Origin: Prorocentrum cordatum
Lineage: Eukaryota; Sar; Dinophyceae; Prorocentrales; Prorocentraceae
Assembly (NCBI GenBank): GCA_963575745.1
Contig: CAUYUJ010007435.1
Coordinates: forward strand, 5,282-69,281
DNA: 64,000 nucleotides
Reading direction: 5' to 3'
Both the position numbers and the translations under genes were made by a program. Below the pieces are notes generated by a model that saw only the letters and a list, made by a program, of their open reading frames with translations, searched no databases and was not told where the DNA came from. This document shows positions 1-11,559 of the stretch, piece by piece (position 1 is the stretch's first letter; each line of letters opens with the position of its first letter).

Positions 1-960
1 ATGCGCCCTCCAGGTCAAGAGGCGCGCCAGGGGGGGGGGCGCATCCCCCGATGCTTGGTCCAGGAATGTTCGAGCTAGGATCGATGCACGTGGATGGCTG
101 GTGCCCTCGAGAGGCAGGCGGGAGGAGACGGGGCGGAAGAGCAAGGCGAGGGCGACGAGGGCGCGGTGGACATGGGCAGCCAGAGCTGAACAGGGCACGG
201 GCCCCCAAGGCTGACAGCATACAGCCATCGTGCTACGATAGGGAACACCCAATAAGGAACGAAGGGGCTTGTCCGTCCATGGCGAACCTCAGTCACGAAT
301 CGGCTCCCCGACTCAATCTGAGGAGCGGCCCGAAAAACAGACCCCCTCCTGAGCCCAAAATGGTCCTTCTTTGAGCGTCTTGGCTGTACCCGGCGCAGCA
401 GCAAACAGAAACGGATGCTCGCAAAAATCACGTCACAGAAGTGCTGACTTGAAGCTGGCGAACGCAGCGAAAAGGGGGGGCGACAAGAACGCAACGAGAG
501 CATCAGCGCAGGACGGCGCGGCGAGAACATCAGCGACGAGACCACTGGCGGCGAACGGCGCCAAGCTCGAGCTCGGACACTACCGGTGCCCGCGGCAAAC
601 ACCCGCAAGGCGGCAGCGTGTGATGCTTGACCATAACACCAGGCTCAGGGGTCGCCGCGGCCTGTGTCGGTCGTCGGCACCCAGGCAAGGAGAGGGCGAC
701 GATAAGGAGGGAGGAGAAGCAGCAACAGCAGCAGCAGCAGCAGCAGCAGGAAGAGCAAAAGGAAACGACGATGACGAAGGCCCAAGCATCATCCGATCTG
801 ATTGTTATCGTTCCGGGCCCCAGGGCTCCCGACCCGCTCCCCGGGGGTAATTTTCGCCCTGGTCCCATCCTTAATGGCCCGAAGCCCGAGAGCGAGCCCC
901 AGAGCCCGAAATCGAGGAACAACGCAAGGATTGACAAATCACATAGACGGAGGTGTCGGG
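1..960. other. Unassigned sequence upstream of GGA array
   Basis: I see no recognisable gene. Frames on both strands are open for 100-180 codons, but they overlap one another and show no domain motif. A short (CAG)n run at about 719-750 gives poly-Gln in one frame and poly-Ala in another. The sequence grades into the purine array at about 960. Confidence 0.5.
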
Positions 961-1935
961 ACAAGGACGAGGACGAGGAGCAGGAGGAGGAGGAGGAGGA
1001 GGAGGAGGAGGAGAAGGAGGAGGAGGAGGAGGAGGAGGAGGAGGATAAGGATGATAAAGGATGAAAAAGGATGATAAGGAGGAGGAGGATGGGGAGGGAG
1101 GAGGAGAAAACTAGGAGGAGGAGGAGGAGCGTAGGAGTAGGAGTAGGAGGAGGAGGCGGAGGAGGAGGCGGAGAGGGGAGGAGGAGAACGACAGGAGGAG
1201 GAGGAGGAGCAGAGAGGAGGAGGAGGAGGAGGAGAGGAGGAGGGAGGAGGATGAGGGTGGTTAGGAGGAGGGGTGAGGGGGGAGGGGGGGAGGGGGAGGG
1301 AGGGAGGAGGGGGAGGGGGAGGAAGGAGGAGGAGGAGGAGGAGGAGGAGGAGGAGGAGGAGGAGGAGGAGGAGGAGGAGGAGGAGGAGGAGGAGGAGAGG
1401 AGGCAGGAGAGGAGGAGGAGAGTAAGGATGATGAGGAGGAACGGGAGGAGGAGGAGGAGGAGGAGGAGGGGAGGAGGAGGGGGAGGGAGGAGGAGAACGA
1501 GGGGATGGGGAAGGGAAAGGAGAGGAGGAGGAGGAGGAGGAGGAGGAGGAGGAGGATGAGGAGGAGGAGGAGGAGGAGAGGAGGAGGAGGGAGGGGGAGG
1601 GGGAGGAGGCGGAGGAGGAGGAGGAGGAGGCGGAGGAGGAGGAGGAGGAGGAAGGGGAGGAGGAGGAGGAGGAGGAGGCGGAGGAGGAGGAGTAGCAGGA
1701 GGAGGAGTGAGGAGGAGTGGAGGTGCAGGAGGAGGCAAGGAGAAAGTGGAGGATGTGGAGGCGGGGGGGGGGGCAGGAGGAGGAGGAGGAGGAGGAGGAG
1801 GAAGAGAAGGAGGAGGAGGAGGAGGAAGAGGAGGAGGAGGAAAAGGAGGGAGGAGGAGGAAGAAGAGGAGGCGGAGGAGGAGGAGGAAGAGGAGAAGGAA
1901 GAGGAGCAGCAGGAGGAGAAATATGAGGAGGTAGA
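961..1935 (+). repeat. GGA/GAG trinucleotide array (about 970 bp)
   Basis: This is an almost pure purine strand of GGA/GAG units with scattered GAT, GCG and CAG variants. It is open in several frames, giving poly-Glu, poly-Arg or poly-Gly on plus and poly-Ser, poly-Leu or poly-Pro on minus. None of these is likely to be a protein. Long polypurine tracts of this kind can form triplex or G-rich structures. Confidence 0.95.
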
Positions 1936-2243
1936 CCAGTGGAAATCCAAGAGTCATCAACGATGTTGGAGTTAACCATCCCTCCAAGCTCCCTCGTCAT
2001 AGGCCCCTACAACGGTTCATTTCCATTGAAGGAACTGCCCCGTTGGAAGATTGAAGACCTTGAAACATGCCACAGCATTGTTCTCGGGATTTCCACGCCA
2101 CGGATCATCCCGACTGCTGCGTCCCGGCGATCTCGAATCGTGCCGCAACGCCATTACGTGGGCTTCAACACCGCGAGCCAACATAACTGTTGCACCAACT
2201 TAATCCAGCATCCTCCCGAAACTCCATTTCTGGTACGTTGATC
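1936..2243. other. Unassigned spacer
   Basis: Mixed-composition sequence between the GGA array and the 83-bp minisatellite. I see no gene or repeat structure in it. Confidence 0.5.
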
Positions 2244-2770
2244 AGCTCTTGCAACATTTTACAACGAATGTGCGCGGCGCTAGAGTTAGTGCCACATTTT
2301 GGAAAGGAACCGCCCTCACTATGCGAAGCTCTTGCAAACGTTAAAAACGAATGTGCGCGGCGCTAAAGCGAGAACCACATTTTGACAACGACCCGCCCCC
2401 ATTCCGTGAAGCTCTTGCAAATGTTTAAAGCAAATACGCGCGGCGCTAAGGCGAGAATCACATTTTGAAAACCACCAACCTTTAATCCGTGAAGCTCTTG
2501 TAAAATTTGAAACGGATGTGCGCGGCGCTAAAGCGAGAACCACATGTTGAAAACCATCCACCCTCAATCCGTGAAGCTTTGACATTGTTTACAATGAGTG
2601 TGTGCGGCGCTAAGGCAAGAACCACATGTTGAAAACGACCCGCCCTCAATCCGTGGAGCTCTTGCACGTTTTGAAAACGAATGTGCGCGGCGCGAAGGCG
2701 AGAGCCACATTTTGAAAACGACCCGCCCTCCATCTGTGAAGCTGTTGCCATTTTCAAAATTTCGGAGTCA
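2244..2770 (+). repeat. 83-bp tandem minisatellite, about 6.4 copies
   Basis: Units begin AGCTCTTGCA at about 2244, 2327, 2410, 2493, 2575, 2657 and 2740, so the period is 82-83 bp. A core GAATGTGCGCGGCGCTA recurs in each unit. Because the period is not a multiple of three, the apparent repeat proteins on the minus strand come from the repeat and are not a gene. Diverged copies lie at 26795-27042 in the same orientation. Confidence 0.9.
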
Positions 2771-2864
2771 TACGTGGTGAGGACATCTCAAGCGACACGC
2801 CCGGCCCGCCCTAAAAACTGACCTCGGGATGCGACAGGGAGAAGTTATCTATAAGGAAAAACAT

Positions 2865-3020
2865 GTAGGAGGAGGATGAGAAGAATGGAGGAGGAGGAGA
2901 AGGAAAAGAAGGAGGAGAAGGAGGAACGTGAGGAGGAGGACGACGAGGAGGAGAGATGAGGAGGAGGAGGAGGAGGAGGAGGAGGAGGAGGAGGAGGAGG
3001 AGGAGGAGGAGGAGGAGGAT
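2865..3020 (+). repeat. GGA array at the 3' end of LINE 3
   Basis: GGA units on plus, TCC on minus. The array starts about 90 bp beyond the minus-strand stop codon of the RNase H frame, where a LINE 3' tail would be expected. Confidence 0.85.
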
Positions 3021-3109
3021 GGGTGGGCGCAGCTTCCACGACGCCCCTGGCCCCCATGAGCAGGCTCACGAGGTCCAGGGCGCCAGAAGTCGAGGGACGG
3101 GCGGTTAAC

Positions 3110-5906
3110 CTATACACCGCCAGGTGCAGACGGGCCGCGCGCCGCGCGCGCCCGCTCCGGCGACGCCAGAGGCGTGTCCGCCCTCTCCTCGCCACCGCCA
3201 GCTCTCACCGCGCTTAGGAGGTAGGCGACCTTCTGGGCAAAGGTGCGCTCGCCTGCCACCGAGGCCGCGGGGCCTTCCTCCCGCTGTGCCACGGGTCCGG
3301 CGGCGGGCCTGCGAGCCGCCGGGGACTTGACGACTTCGGGTTCCCGCACTGGGCCTGCCGGGCCGGCGGCCTCGGGCGCGCCCGCGGCAGGCTCGGCGGC
3401 GACCCCAGCAGCCGCGCCGCAGGCGGCCCCCGCGAGGGAGGCAGGCGAGCCCTCCGGGCCGATTCCGGCGGCGCCCCCAGTAGCAGCGCGGCCAGCGGCT
3501 CCGGCGGGCCCGGCGCGGCGGCAGTGGTGGAGGTACTTAGGATTCTCTAAATACCTCCCCTTTGGGCCTGCTGGGCCGGCCGCCTCGGGCGCGCCCGCGG
3601 CCAGCTCGGCGGGGGGCCGAGAGGCGCCGCGTTGGCGCGCCGGCGGGCGTCGAGCCGCGTCGAGCCGCTGCGCGGCCGGCGCCGACTGCCCGCGGGCGGG
3701 CCCGGCGGCGGGCCCGCGAGGCGCCGGGGACTTGACCACTTCGGGTTCCCGCTCTGGGCCTGCTGGGCCACCGGCCTCGGGCGTCGCCGCGCAGTACGCC
3801 GTGACCGCACCCGAGAGCGGGGACGTGTGGTCGGGCAGCCAGAGGCGAGGACCGAGGGGACCGCCTGTCGCCTGCACGGTAACCTCAATCTGGCTGCGGC
3901 GGCGCCTCTGGCCCACCAATGGCGCTGGTGCCGCCGCCGGGAGCTCCTGGGCCTGCCGGGCCCGCCCGGACCGCCCGCTGGGGGCGCGCGGGGTGGCCAC
4001 CGTGGCCGCCGCGGCGGCGTTCTCCCCTTGCCCCGCCCCGGGGTCCGAGGACGCGCGCCGCCTCCGCCGAGCAGTCGGCTGGGGCCCGTCTGGCTCCCGA
4101 GCCTGCTTGCGGGAGGGGCGCTGGGCCGCCTGCAGCGCCTGGCCATGGAGGATGCCGATGACCGCCTCGAGCGGGTGCTCCATGGTGCCGGCCTCGGGGA
4201 GGTCCTCGGGGATCGCGGGGTCCGCGGGGGCCAGTCCGCCGCCGACCACGTGGGCGATCGTGGCGGAAATCGCTTTGGCCTCGATGACGGGCTTGGGCGG
4301 CCCCTGGTGCGACGGGTAGACGCCCTTGGCGATCCTCCTGAGGGCCTCGTCCGTCTTGCGGGTGGTCTCGCCCTTGCACTCGCCTCGCAGCCCCATGCCC
4401 ATCGTGGTGCCGTGAGCCCCGCAGACGCCGCAGAAGTACAGGCTGTTGGCTGGCCACTCGTAGAGGCGGTGGGAGGCGTGAACCACGCCCGTCCCCATGG
4501 CGATCTGCATGCCGGCAGAGACTTTGCGGACGTGGTCGAACGAGGCCCAGTCCGCTTCCGTGGCGGTGCAGGCGGAAGCAGCCGCCTCATGAAGCGTAGC
4601 CGCGGGGAAGAGCTGCCGGCAAAGCAGGCACTTCCACTTGCCCTGGCCCACGGTGACGAGCTGGTGCGGCGAGTCGTCAATGGCCCGTTGGAGGGCAGAG
4701 GGGCGGGCCACCTGCTCCGCCGCGGGCCTCTCCGATAGCCATGGGTCGCCGCCCGCCGCGTCGAGCAGGGCTTGGCGGGCCCGCCGCCTGACCTGCGAGG
4801 CGATGACGTCCCAGCGGTCCGCGTGAGGCGTGCTGCGGTTGGCTGAGGCTGCAGCCGCCCCAGCACCGAGGTTGGCGAGCCTGTCGGCGCAGCAGTTGCC
4901 CGCTGCGAAGAAATGGGAGACCATCGGTTCCCCTTCATCCTCCTGGTGGGACGGCGTCCAGGTGACGCCCACCTGGCGGTTCGGGTGGGCCTGGAGCGAC
5001 CTGCCGATGCGGGCCCAGAGGTCGATGTTGGCGCCCTTGTCGAGGTTGAACCAGCGCTGGGCGTTCCACCCGTTGAGGAGCGGCATGTTGTCGGTGACGT
5101 AGTGGATGTCGGCATCCAGCTGCTCGAGGGCGAGGACGAAGGCGAAAATCTCCCCGCGCGGGACCGTCTGCCGCCGCCCAGGGAGAGTCGCGATCGCGCC
5201 GGCTGCCAACCGCCATCGCGGGCCGCAAACCTCGATGACCGCGAGTCCGACGCCAACACGACGCCTTCGCTCGTCCGTGCCGTGCTTTCCCCCCGAGGCG
5301 TCGCCGAATATCGTGATGGGCTGGCTGCCGCCTGTGGGCCATGGGGCCCCAACGTGGACGAGGAGCTCGTCGTCGCAGGTCGGCGCCGGCGGAGTGGTGT
5401 GGCTGGCAGGGCTGACGCCCCTGAGCCAGAGGGCGGGGCACTCCTCGATGCCGCTGAGCGCCTGGGGGATGAGGTGGGCCGTCTGGTCGTAGGCGGGCTT
5501 CCCCTGGTTACAGGGACAGCGCCAAATGCGGTGCTCGAGCGTCTCCTCCTCGCCGAAGCATCGCTGGCAGACAGCGTCGCCCTGGTATCCTGCGGCAATC
5601 TGCCGCTGCCGTGGCCATTGCCCCCCAACCGCGACGAGGTAGTTGAGGGCCCACTCCTGCCAGTGGCCGTGCTTGGCGCAGTGGTCGAGCTCACGCTTGA
5701 CCTGGGAGACGTCGCCAGCCTGGCCCAGGCCCGCGCCGTGGGCGCGCTGGCTGGCCCGCTGCCAGCGGAGGCGGTCGAGGTCCACAGCGAGGTCGTCCAG
5801 CAGCTCCGAGAACTCGTGGAAGTCCACCTGGAGCTGGCCGTGGTGGTCAGCGAGCGGGATTTTCCACTCCTCGTCGCCCTGCGCAGTGGGGCGCGACCAG
5901 GAGTGG
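3110..5906 (-). CDS. LINE 3 C-terminal polyprotein: zinc-knuckle, RNase H, C-terminal zinc module
   Basis: This is the 3' portion of a non-LTR retrotransposon ORF and is 5'-truncated, with no reverse transcriptase present. In protein order, a C-x2-C...H...C finger (CQRCFGEEETLEHRIWRCPC) lies near 5500-5590. A type I RNase H domain follows at about 5325-4840, with all acidic residues visible: D in GDASGG, E in PRGEIFAF, D in YVTDNM and D in CADRLANLGA. A C-terminal cysteine module (YFCGVCGAHG...GEC) lies near 4445-4380. RNase H would degrade RNA in the RNA:DNA hybrid during target-primed reverse transcription. The open frame continues upstream through the TCC array to 6259, but that stretch is low complexity and is probably not coding. 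The last 250 residues are Ala/Pro/Gly-rich and partly duplicated. A GGA array follows its stop. The family is clear; whether it is expressed is unknown. Confidence 0.75.
3296..3795 (-). repeat. Internal direct duplication in the LINE 3 C-terminal tail
   Basis: Two copies of a roughly 95-bp segment lie at about 3296-3400 and 3697-3792. Both encode REPEVVKSP followed by an Ala/Pro/Gly-rich stretch. A partial third copy (GAPEAAGPAGP) lies at about 3560-3600. The duplication is in frame. Confidence 0.7.
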
Positions 5907-5907
5907 G

Positions 5908-6197
5908 GTGAAGGAGGAGGAGGAGGAGGCAGAGGAGGCAGAGGAGGAGGAAGAGAGGAGGAGGTGGAGCAGGAGGAGGAGGAGGAAGAGGAGGAGGAGG
6001 AGGCAGAGGAGGCAGAGGAGGAGGAAGAGAGGAGGAGGAGGAAGAGGAAGAGGAGGAGGAGGAAGAGGAGGAGGACGCGGAAGAGGAGGAGGAAGAAAAA
6101 GAAGAGGAGGAAGAGAAAGAGAAAGAGGAGGAGGATGAGGATGATGAGGAGGAGGAGGAGGAAGAAGAGGAGGAGGATGGTGAGGAAGAGGAGGCAA
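5908..6197 (+). repeat. GGA array beside repeat R1
   Basis: Purine GGA/GAA array with GAT interruptions. It lies between the LINE 3 coding sequence and dispersed repeat R1. Confidence 0.9.
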
Positions 6198-6347
6198 ACG
6201 ACGCCCACGACGATGGCACGGGGGAGGGAAGGAGGTGGGCTTTGAGCGGCGGCCCCCACACCCTCTCGTCTCCGTTCTCCTGCGTGATTCGGCGGCGCGC
6301 CACGTTGGCAGGGCGAGAAGAGGGAAAGAGGACGGAGGAGAGGGGAA
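6198..6347 (+). repeat. Dispersed repeat R1, copy 1
   Basis: About 150 bp that matches 19050-19200 at roughly 85-90% by eye, in the same orientation, starting ACGACGCCCACG. Both copies directly follow a GGA-rich array, so the array and R1 may belong to one element. Confidence 0.85.
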
Positions 6348-9242
6348 AGGAATGAAGTCAGATGCCGTAGCTGGTGCCATGTTGCCCCAAGTGACGTTCA
6401 TATCAGGATGCGATGCGGAGGTTCGATGCCCTTCTTGCGACAAGTTCGGTCCCGTTGACATACGAATCCATGCGCAGCAGGCTACACCATCGGATACCCG
6501 CAGCCATGCACTCTGACACACAAACATAGAAGGGATCGACGGGCGGGCACGGTAAGTACTGGCAGTCAAAAACGACACGACCTTACAGGCCTACGTTACC
6601 GATAACGGACTCAAACCTTTAACACCTCACGCGCCTCATATCGTTACGCACCCAAAAATGCAAACGCGAAATTACTCATGCCCATACCACAAACCTTGTC
6701 TGTATCATACTTTTCTCCCAATGCCAACAAACGTGGACAGTGAAAGGCCCATCCGACATAGACGATGACCCCCCATTGAGTTGCAAGTGGCACGTCGTCC
6801 CATCTTGAGAATCCACCAGCTGTGCAAGAGTCGATGCTGTTACATTAATGTGCCACTTGGAGCAGCACCGTGGCCCATTTTTGGCCCTGCCGCATACAAC
6901 CCTCCATGACAGACGAAAACTTTCCAGCGCCGCGGACGCAGCACTGTCTAGCAACGCGCACGCAACACAGCGCAGACCCTCGTAATCAATCAAGACACGT
7001 GCAGCCGTAGCCTGCGCCATACCTGGGATGGGGGCCTCGCGGCGTACCTCAGGTAAGGGCACATGGCGTGCGAGGCGCCGCGCAACGCTCGCGGTGCGAA
7101 ACACAACGACACGACACGCGACCAGACGACAAGGAAGCAGGCGGCGCCTCATACCCTGCATGGGAGGCCTAGAGGGCATGCGTGGGGTAGGGGCATCATC
7201 AGGCTGACAGGCAATTGGGCACACTCGCTACTATCTGTTGTATAGCGCCACAACGTTCATTTAAGAAAGTACGTGGGTGCCAGCTACAAGGCACTACGTG
7301 ACAAAATGATCATGCAACAGCGGCACATCATGTCACCTGTTGCGCATCCTTACCCTTGTTCTCCACGTTAGCTCAAACAACGACCACTACAATGACCGCC
7401 GTGTTTGGCCTACTCTGCGCAATGTTACCGCGGCCGACGCCATGTCGTCCTACCTCCGGTGACACATTCGCCGTGCATGTCGACCAGTGGGTCATCGCGA
7501 TGGGGTTGGCGTACTCACCCTCAATTTGCATTCACATGGGTTGCCCATTGAAGTCAGACAACCACCGCGCAAAGGAAATGCACTTACTTATCGAACAGTA
7601 GTACAGACCAAGTTCAGAGCAGTGCGAGGACGGCGGCACCGACGAGACGCCACTCCTACCTAAGACGCGCAGCAGAGCCCACCAACGCAATCTACAACGG
7701 ACGGCCATGCCCACCACGTACGACCCCGACTCTGCACAAACAAGACGAGCACAGGTGCGAGTCAACAGACAGGACATGACCACCGACGACAGAAGCGACA
7801 TGTAATGCGTCTATGTGTCCCTCCACATTGGCTTTGAATGCGTCCCAGTCCCTATTGCCAGGGGGTGGGCGAAAACCAAGAGGAAAACGCACGTCGCGTT
7901 GCGTACCTAACCGACACCAATTAGCAATACATCGCCATATTGCGCCAATGATCACAGGAATCTCCCGATGGGTGGACGCATCGCTGTTCTTGCACCGACG
8001 TCGAGACTCACTGGGCACCGAGACCAGTCCGCGCCCCCTTCTACAGGAACGCCGACCGCCGACTTGACCAGACGCCATTTGACGACAACGACGACCCAGC
8101 ACGCAACGCCCGACGAGTGCCGCTCATGAGTTGACGCGGGGCGAACCCGACAACGACATCGACGACAACATGGCGCATGTCATATGCTCACTGCAGCGAG
8201 GGCGGCGGGCGCGGAGAAGAGCCTCAATGAGACGCCGCGCAATACCTTCTACCAAGCGACGAGAGGTGCGACTTCCATATGGGCGAAGACAGCGGCATCC
8301 GCGCCAAGTGCAAGCGCGACGAACCGCGCTGCGACCCGACCGCAATCGCCGGCGCCATGACCGACTCAAACCACAACGTTGCCGTAGGACCAGAGACTCC
8401 ACGCCTCAGGCGCCTCAACCCTGCGCCCGCCGTGGGCCGCGTGCATCGCGGAGGAGCACCGAGGGCGCGTGGCGCCACCATCTACCTACCAGCGCCCCGA
8501 CTACGTGGAACTACAAGGGCCAAGGGCCTACGGGTGCGAACAACTTAACCGATGGACTGGTCGGTCGGCCTGTCAATCGCCATGATCCACGTGCTCGCTC
8601 TCGCTTGCCGAGCGCAGGGCCGGCGCGCGCGAATGGTGCACTTTGAGCCCCGCGTTGTCAAAAGCATGCGGGGGTCTCCACTGGGCCCAACAAGGGGGCG
8701 CCATGAGCCGCTGAGCGAAAACGGCGCCGTTTTCCCCATGTCGCCCCACGAAAAAAAGGGGAGGATAGGCGGGCCGGTGCCTTGAACAGCTTGTCCCCGA
8801 TGCGCGGTCGCGCGCGGGGGGCCGTCGCTCGGCGCTGCCCTTCCGCTCTCTCGCGCGCGCCCCCCTCCCGCCCGCGCCCCCTGGGGGTCGCGGGCGACGG
8901 GGGGGCCGGGGGGGCGGGGGGCCGCGCCGCGACAGGAGCGAGAGAGGCCACGGATCCGAAAGAAAAGGAGGCAGGGGGGGGGGGGGGAGTCGACGACAGA
9001 GGCGGAGGGGGGCGGCGGCGCAGAAAGCAGCGAGGGGGGGGGGGGGCAGGCCCCAAGTGAGACGAACCATCATTCACAAAAGCGGGAGGGAAGAGGAACA
9101 TGCAAGTCTTTATCGCTGCCCAGACACCCTCCCGCGACGCTTCTTCGCGCGTTGTAGCTGTCTGGCGGGGCCCATTTACCTGTGTACCTAACGTGCGTTC
9201 TTTCAGCTATGCCCATGTTAGGCCTAGGACTGGGTGCGCTAC
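6348..9242. other. Unassigned 2.9 kb, no recognised gene
   Basis: Frames exist at 6676-7224 (minus, 182 codons) and 7692-8102 (minus, 136 codons), but neither shows a recognisable domain. The second contains RFPLGFRPPPGN, which loosely resembles the RRFPIEV segment after the endonuclease in LINE 1, so it may be a LINE scrap. Sequence from 7350 to 8550 has the same CGA/ACC-rich flavour on plus as 14-16 kb. Poly-G runs of 10-12 lie near 8979 and 9036. Confidence 0.4.
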
Positions 9243-10466
9243 TCACTTCTTGCCCTTCAGCATTTCCTCGGACGAACTCTGGATTCGGCGCTCTCCCGTG
9301 TTCCTCGGTGAAGGCCTGGCTTCGGGGCGCTGCCCAGGGCGATGTGCGTGCGAGTCAGTGGGGCATTCGTTGGTTGCGTCGTCCCGTTGATCAGAACCCA
9401 AGCGTTGATCGGGAATGCGCGGCGCGCTGGGGCCGTCTGGCCCTCGTGCTGATTTGCGGTCTTCACGCGAAAGTGCCTCGCGTATTCGCATGCTACTGCT
9501 AAAGGCTCTGGTTTGAGCCGCGGCGCGGACTCTCCCAGAGAATCCGCGCCCGGCCTGAGGCCCCTTTTTGAATTCAACTGGACATTGGGCGCCGTGGCCT
9601 CGAGCACCGCGTTCCCTGCTGCTGGCGACGGGGGGCCGTGATCGTGGTCTGACTTGCCCTCCACCGCTTGGCCGTGCTGTTGCTCTGCTGCTACTGCTAC
9701 CGCGTCGATGCCGTTCTCCTGAGGCAGCATTGGTGGGGGGCAGCGCCCCCTCGAGGCATCGAATCTGCTGGGCGTGATTCAGCGGTGCTTTCATGACCTC
9801 CACCGCCGCTTCGCCATCGCTCTCGTCGTCTTGGTTCATCGAGCCCCCCCCCGCCCCCGCCTTCCTGAACTTGCCCCCCTCCTTGCCCTTGTTTCCGCTT
9901 CTTCCAGTTCCTGATGAGTTCCCCCTGGAAGCTCGCGTGGAACCCACCTGCGTCGCTGCCGGGGCTTGATCGTTCGTGATCGGGGGGGGGGGGGGCAGAT
10001 CGCCGTGGGCAGTCTCTGTGACTGGCAGGGCAATGTACGCGTCAGCCGATAACTCCACGCGAGTCCGCGCGTGCACCTGCAGAGCCGAATGGATCGGGAA
10101 ATCGTCGCCGCAAACTGGGCATGCATAGCTTGTCGGGTCTTCGACTCGACTGAAGAAGTGGCGCCTGTCCGCGTGGCGCGCCCGCTTCAATCGCGGGTTT
10201 CTCAGATGTTGCCGCGCCGCAGCTTGGTTCCTGAACGTCGTCATGCACCAGGGGCATTGATTCGTGACCGCCAATATCTGGCACGTTGCTCTGTGACCGT
10301 GCGTCCCGCCCTCCGTAAACTGCATGTGCGCCTGCCTTCCCCAGTGGTCACGGAATTCCAGTCCGCGCTCGCTCCCGTCCTCGTTCCGTTCCCGGCGCGC
10401 CCGCGCTGCTGTTCCTGCTGCTGGGGGAAGGGCAGGGCGAGGGTGGTCCTGGGCTGGATTGGACAA
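9243..10466 (-). pseudogene. LINE 2 C-terminal region with paired C2H2-like fingers
   Basis: A 400-codon frame carries two finger-like units: CPWCMTTFRNQAAARQH and CPVCGDDFPIHSALQVH. The C-x2-C spacing followed by a distal His resembles C2H2 fingers. A Gly/Ser-rich, basic linker and a long charged tail follow. Such fingers occur downstream of RT in some LINE proteins and probably bind nucleic acid. The frame is continuous, but the upstream RT is broken, so I treat it as a relic. Confidence 0.55.
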
Positions 10467-10672
10467 CCAGAAGGCATCCCGAAGTTGTGAGACATCGAGC
10501 CTGCTGAACCTACTGGCATACCCCAGAGAAAGACCTTTAGGGCCCTACCATCCAGCTCATACAGGAGCTCAGCTCCTCCTTTAACTCCCCCGATGGATTC
10601 CAGATCAATGGCCACCTGGCTAACAAGAGGATTTCCGCGGCAATCGTCGAGGTCGGTCAGCATAAGACGGTA

Positions 10673-10865
10673 GTCGGGAGCGGCCGAGAGGGGGGTGTCC
10701 AAGAGGGGGGTGCAAATCATGACCAGCGGCATGTGCGCGGCCCAGCGGGGGGGCCAGGGACGTAATGAGACAAGAAGAGGCGCCATGACATCTGGGGAAA
10801 TATCATGGCCCACGCCACGATATCCCCCCCCCCCTAGTCATCCCCCCCCTCTTTTCCGCCCCGAG
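10673..10865 (+). mobile_element. MITE-2, copy 1 (193 bp, inserted in LINE 2)
   Basis: Imperfect terminal inverted repeats: the left end reads GTCGGGAGCGGCCGAGAGGG and the right end, inverted, begins CTCGGGGCGGAAAAGAGGGG. It is flanked on both sides by GTA (10670-10672 and 10866-10868). A closely similar copy lies at 33466-33660, flanked by CTA. There is no coding capacity, so it would have been moved by a transposase encoded elsewhere. Confidence 0.85.
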
Positions 10866-11559
10866 GTAATCCAAAGCAATGGGCTTCTCCTCAAACCAGA
10901 AATGTCAAAAAAGCGCCGTGAGCAGCTGTCGGTTGTCCCGAGGGTTCCTCGCGACCGATTGCCGCCGATGTGGCCTTCGGATACGTAGTTCCAGCAAGGC
11001 CGGGGCCATTTCGAGGGCTCTCCAGGCAGCGTGCGAGGGGGGCTAGCATGCTTGATGGCCCCATCGGGCTGCGGAGTTTTGAGGGTTCCCCCTCGCGCAT
11101 CAGGATGCGACCCCATTTCGTCAGGAGAATATAAACTGGCTCGCAGTCCCGCTTGTTAACACAATGGGCTTCTGCCCCAGACAAACCAGCTGATGGAACC
11201 ATGGCCCTGAACGTCAGAACCTGGAGATGCCCGGGGCTTTGTCCGTGCACCAAAGGCTGCCCGTGGAATGCCGTGCTAGTTTCATACTCTGAACGGCGGC
11301 CTCTCTATGCGTGCACACGCGATGCTGTTGGTTAACCATTCCCACGAGATACGTCGCCGTCCTCGCAACCGCGCCGGGGAGCGCGCACATCCCACCAGAG
11401 AGCTCACGCAACGCAGCATGCGCTCCCTCTCCCACGAGCGGCGCAACCACTTGCTTCTCATGGGTCTGCGCCCCCCCTACCATGTGCAGCTGCATATCGA
11501 ACTGCTCGCTCGCTCGCCGTGCTCCTTCTGCCGTGCCTCGCGCTGTGTTAGCGATCGAT

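Noticed and set aside
961-1935. Poly-Glu/Arg/Ser/Pro frames in the GGA array
   Set aside because: Simple-sequence artefact, open in most frames at once.
2319-2757. Repeat protein with LALAPRTSV / SRLSAARI motifs on minus
   Set aside because: The 82-83-bp unit is not a multiple of three, so the frame is not maintained between units. Explained by the minisatellite.
3243-4738. Plus-strand frames of about 360 codons over the RNase H region
   Set aside because: Antisense shadows of a GC-rich minus-strand coding region that has clear catalytic motifs.
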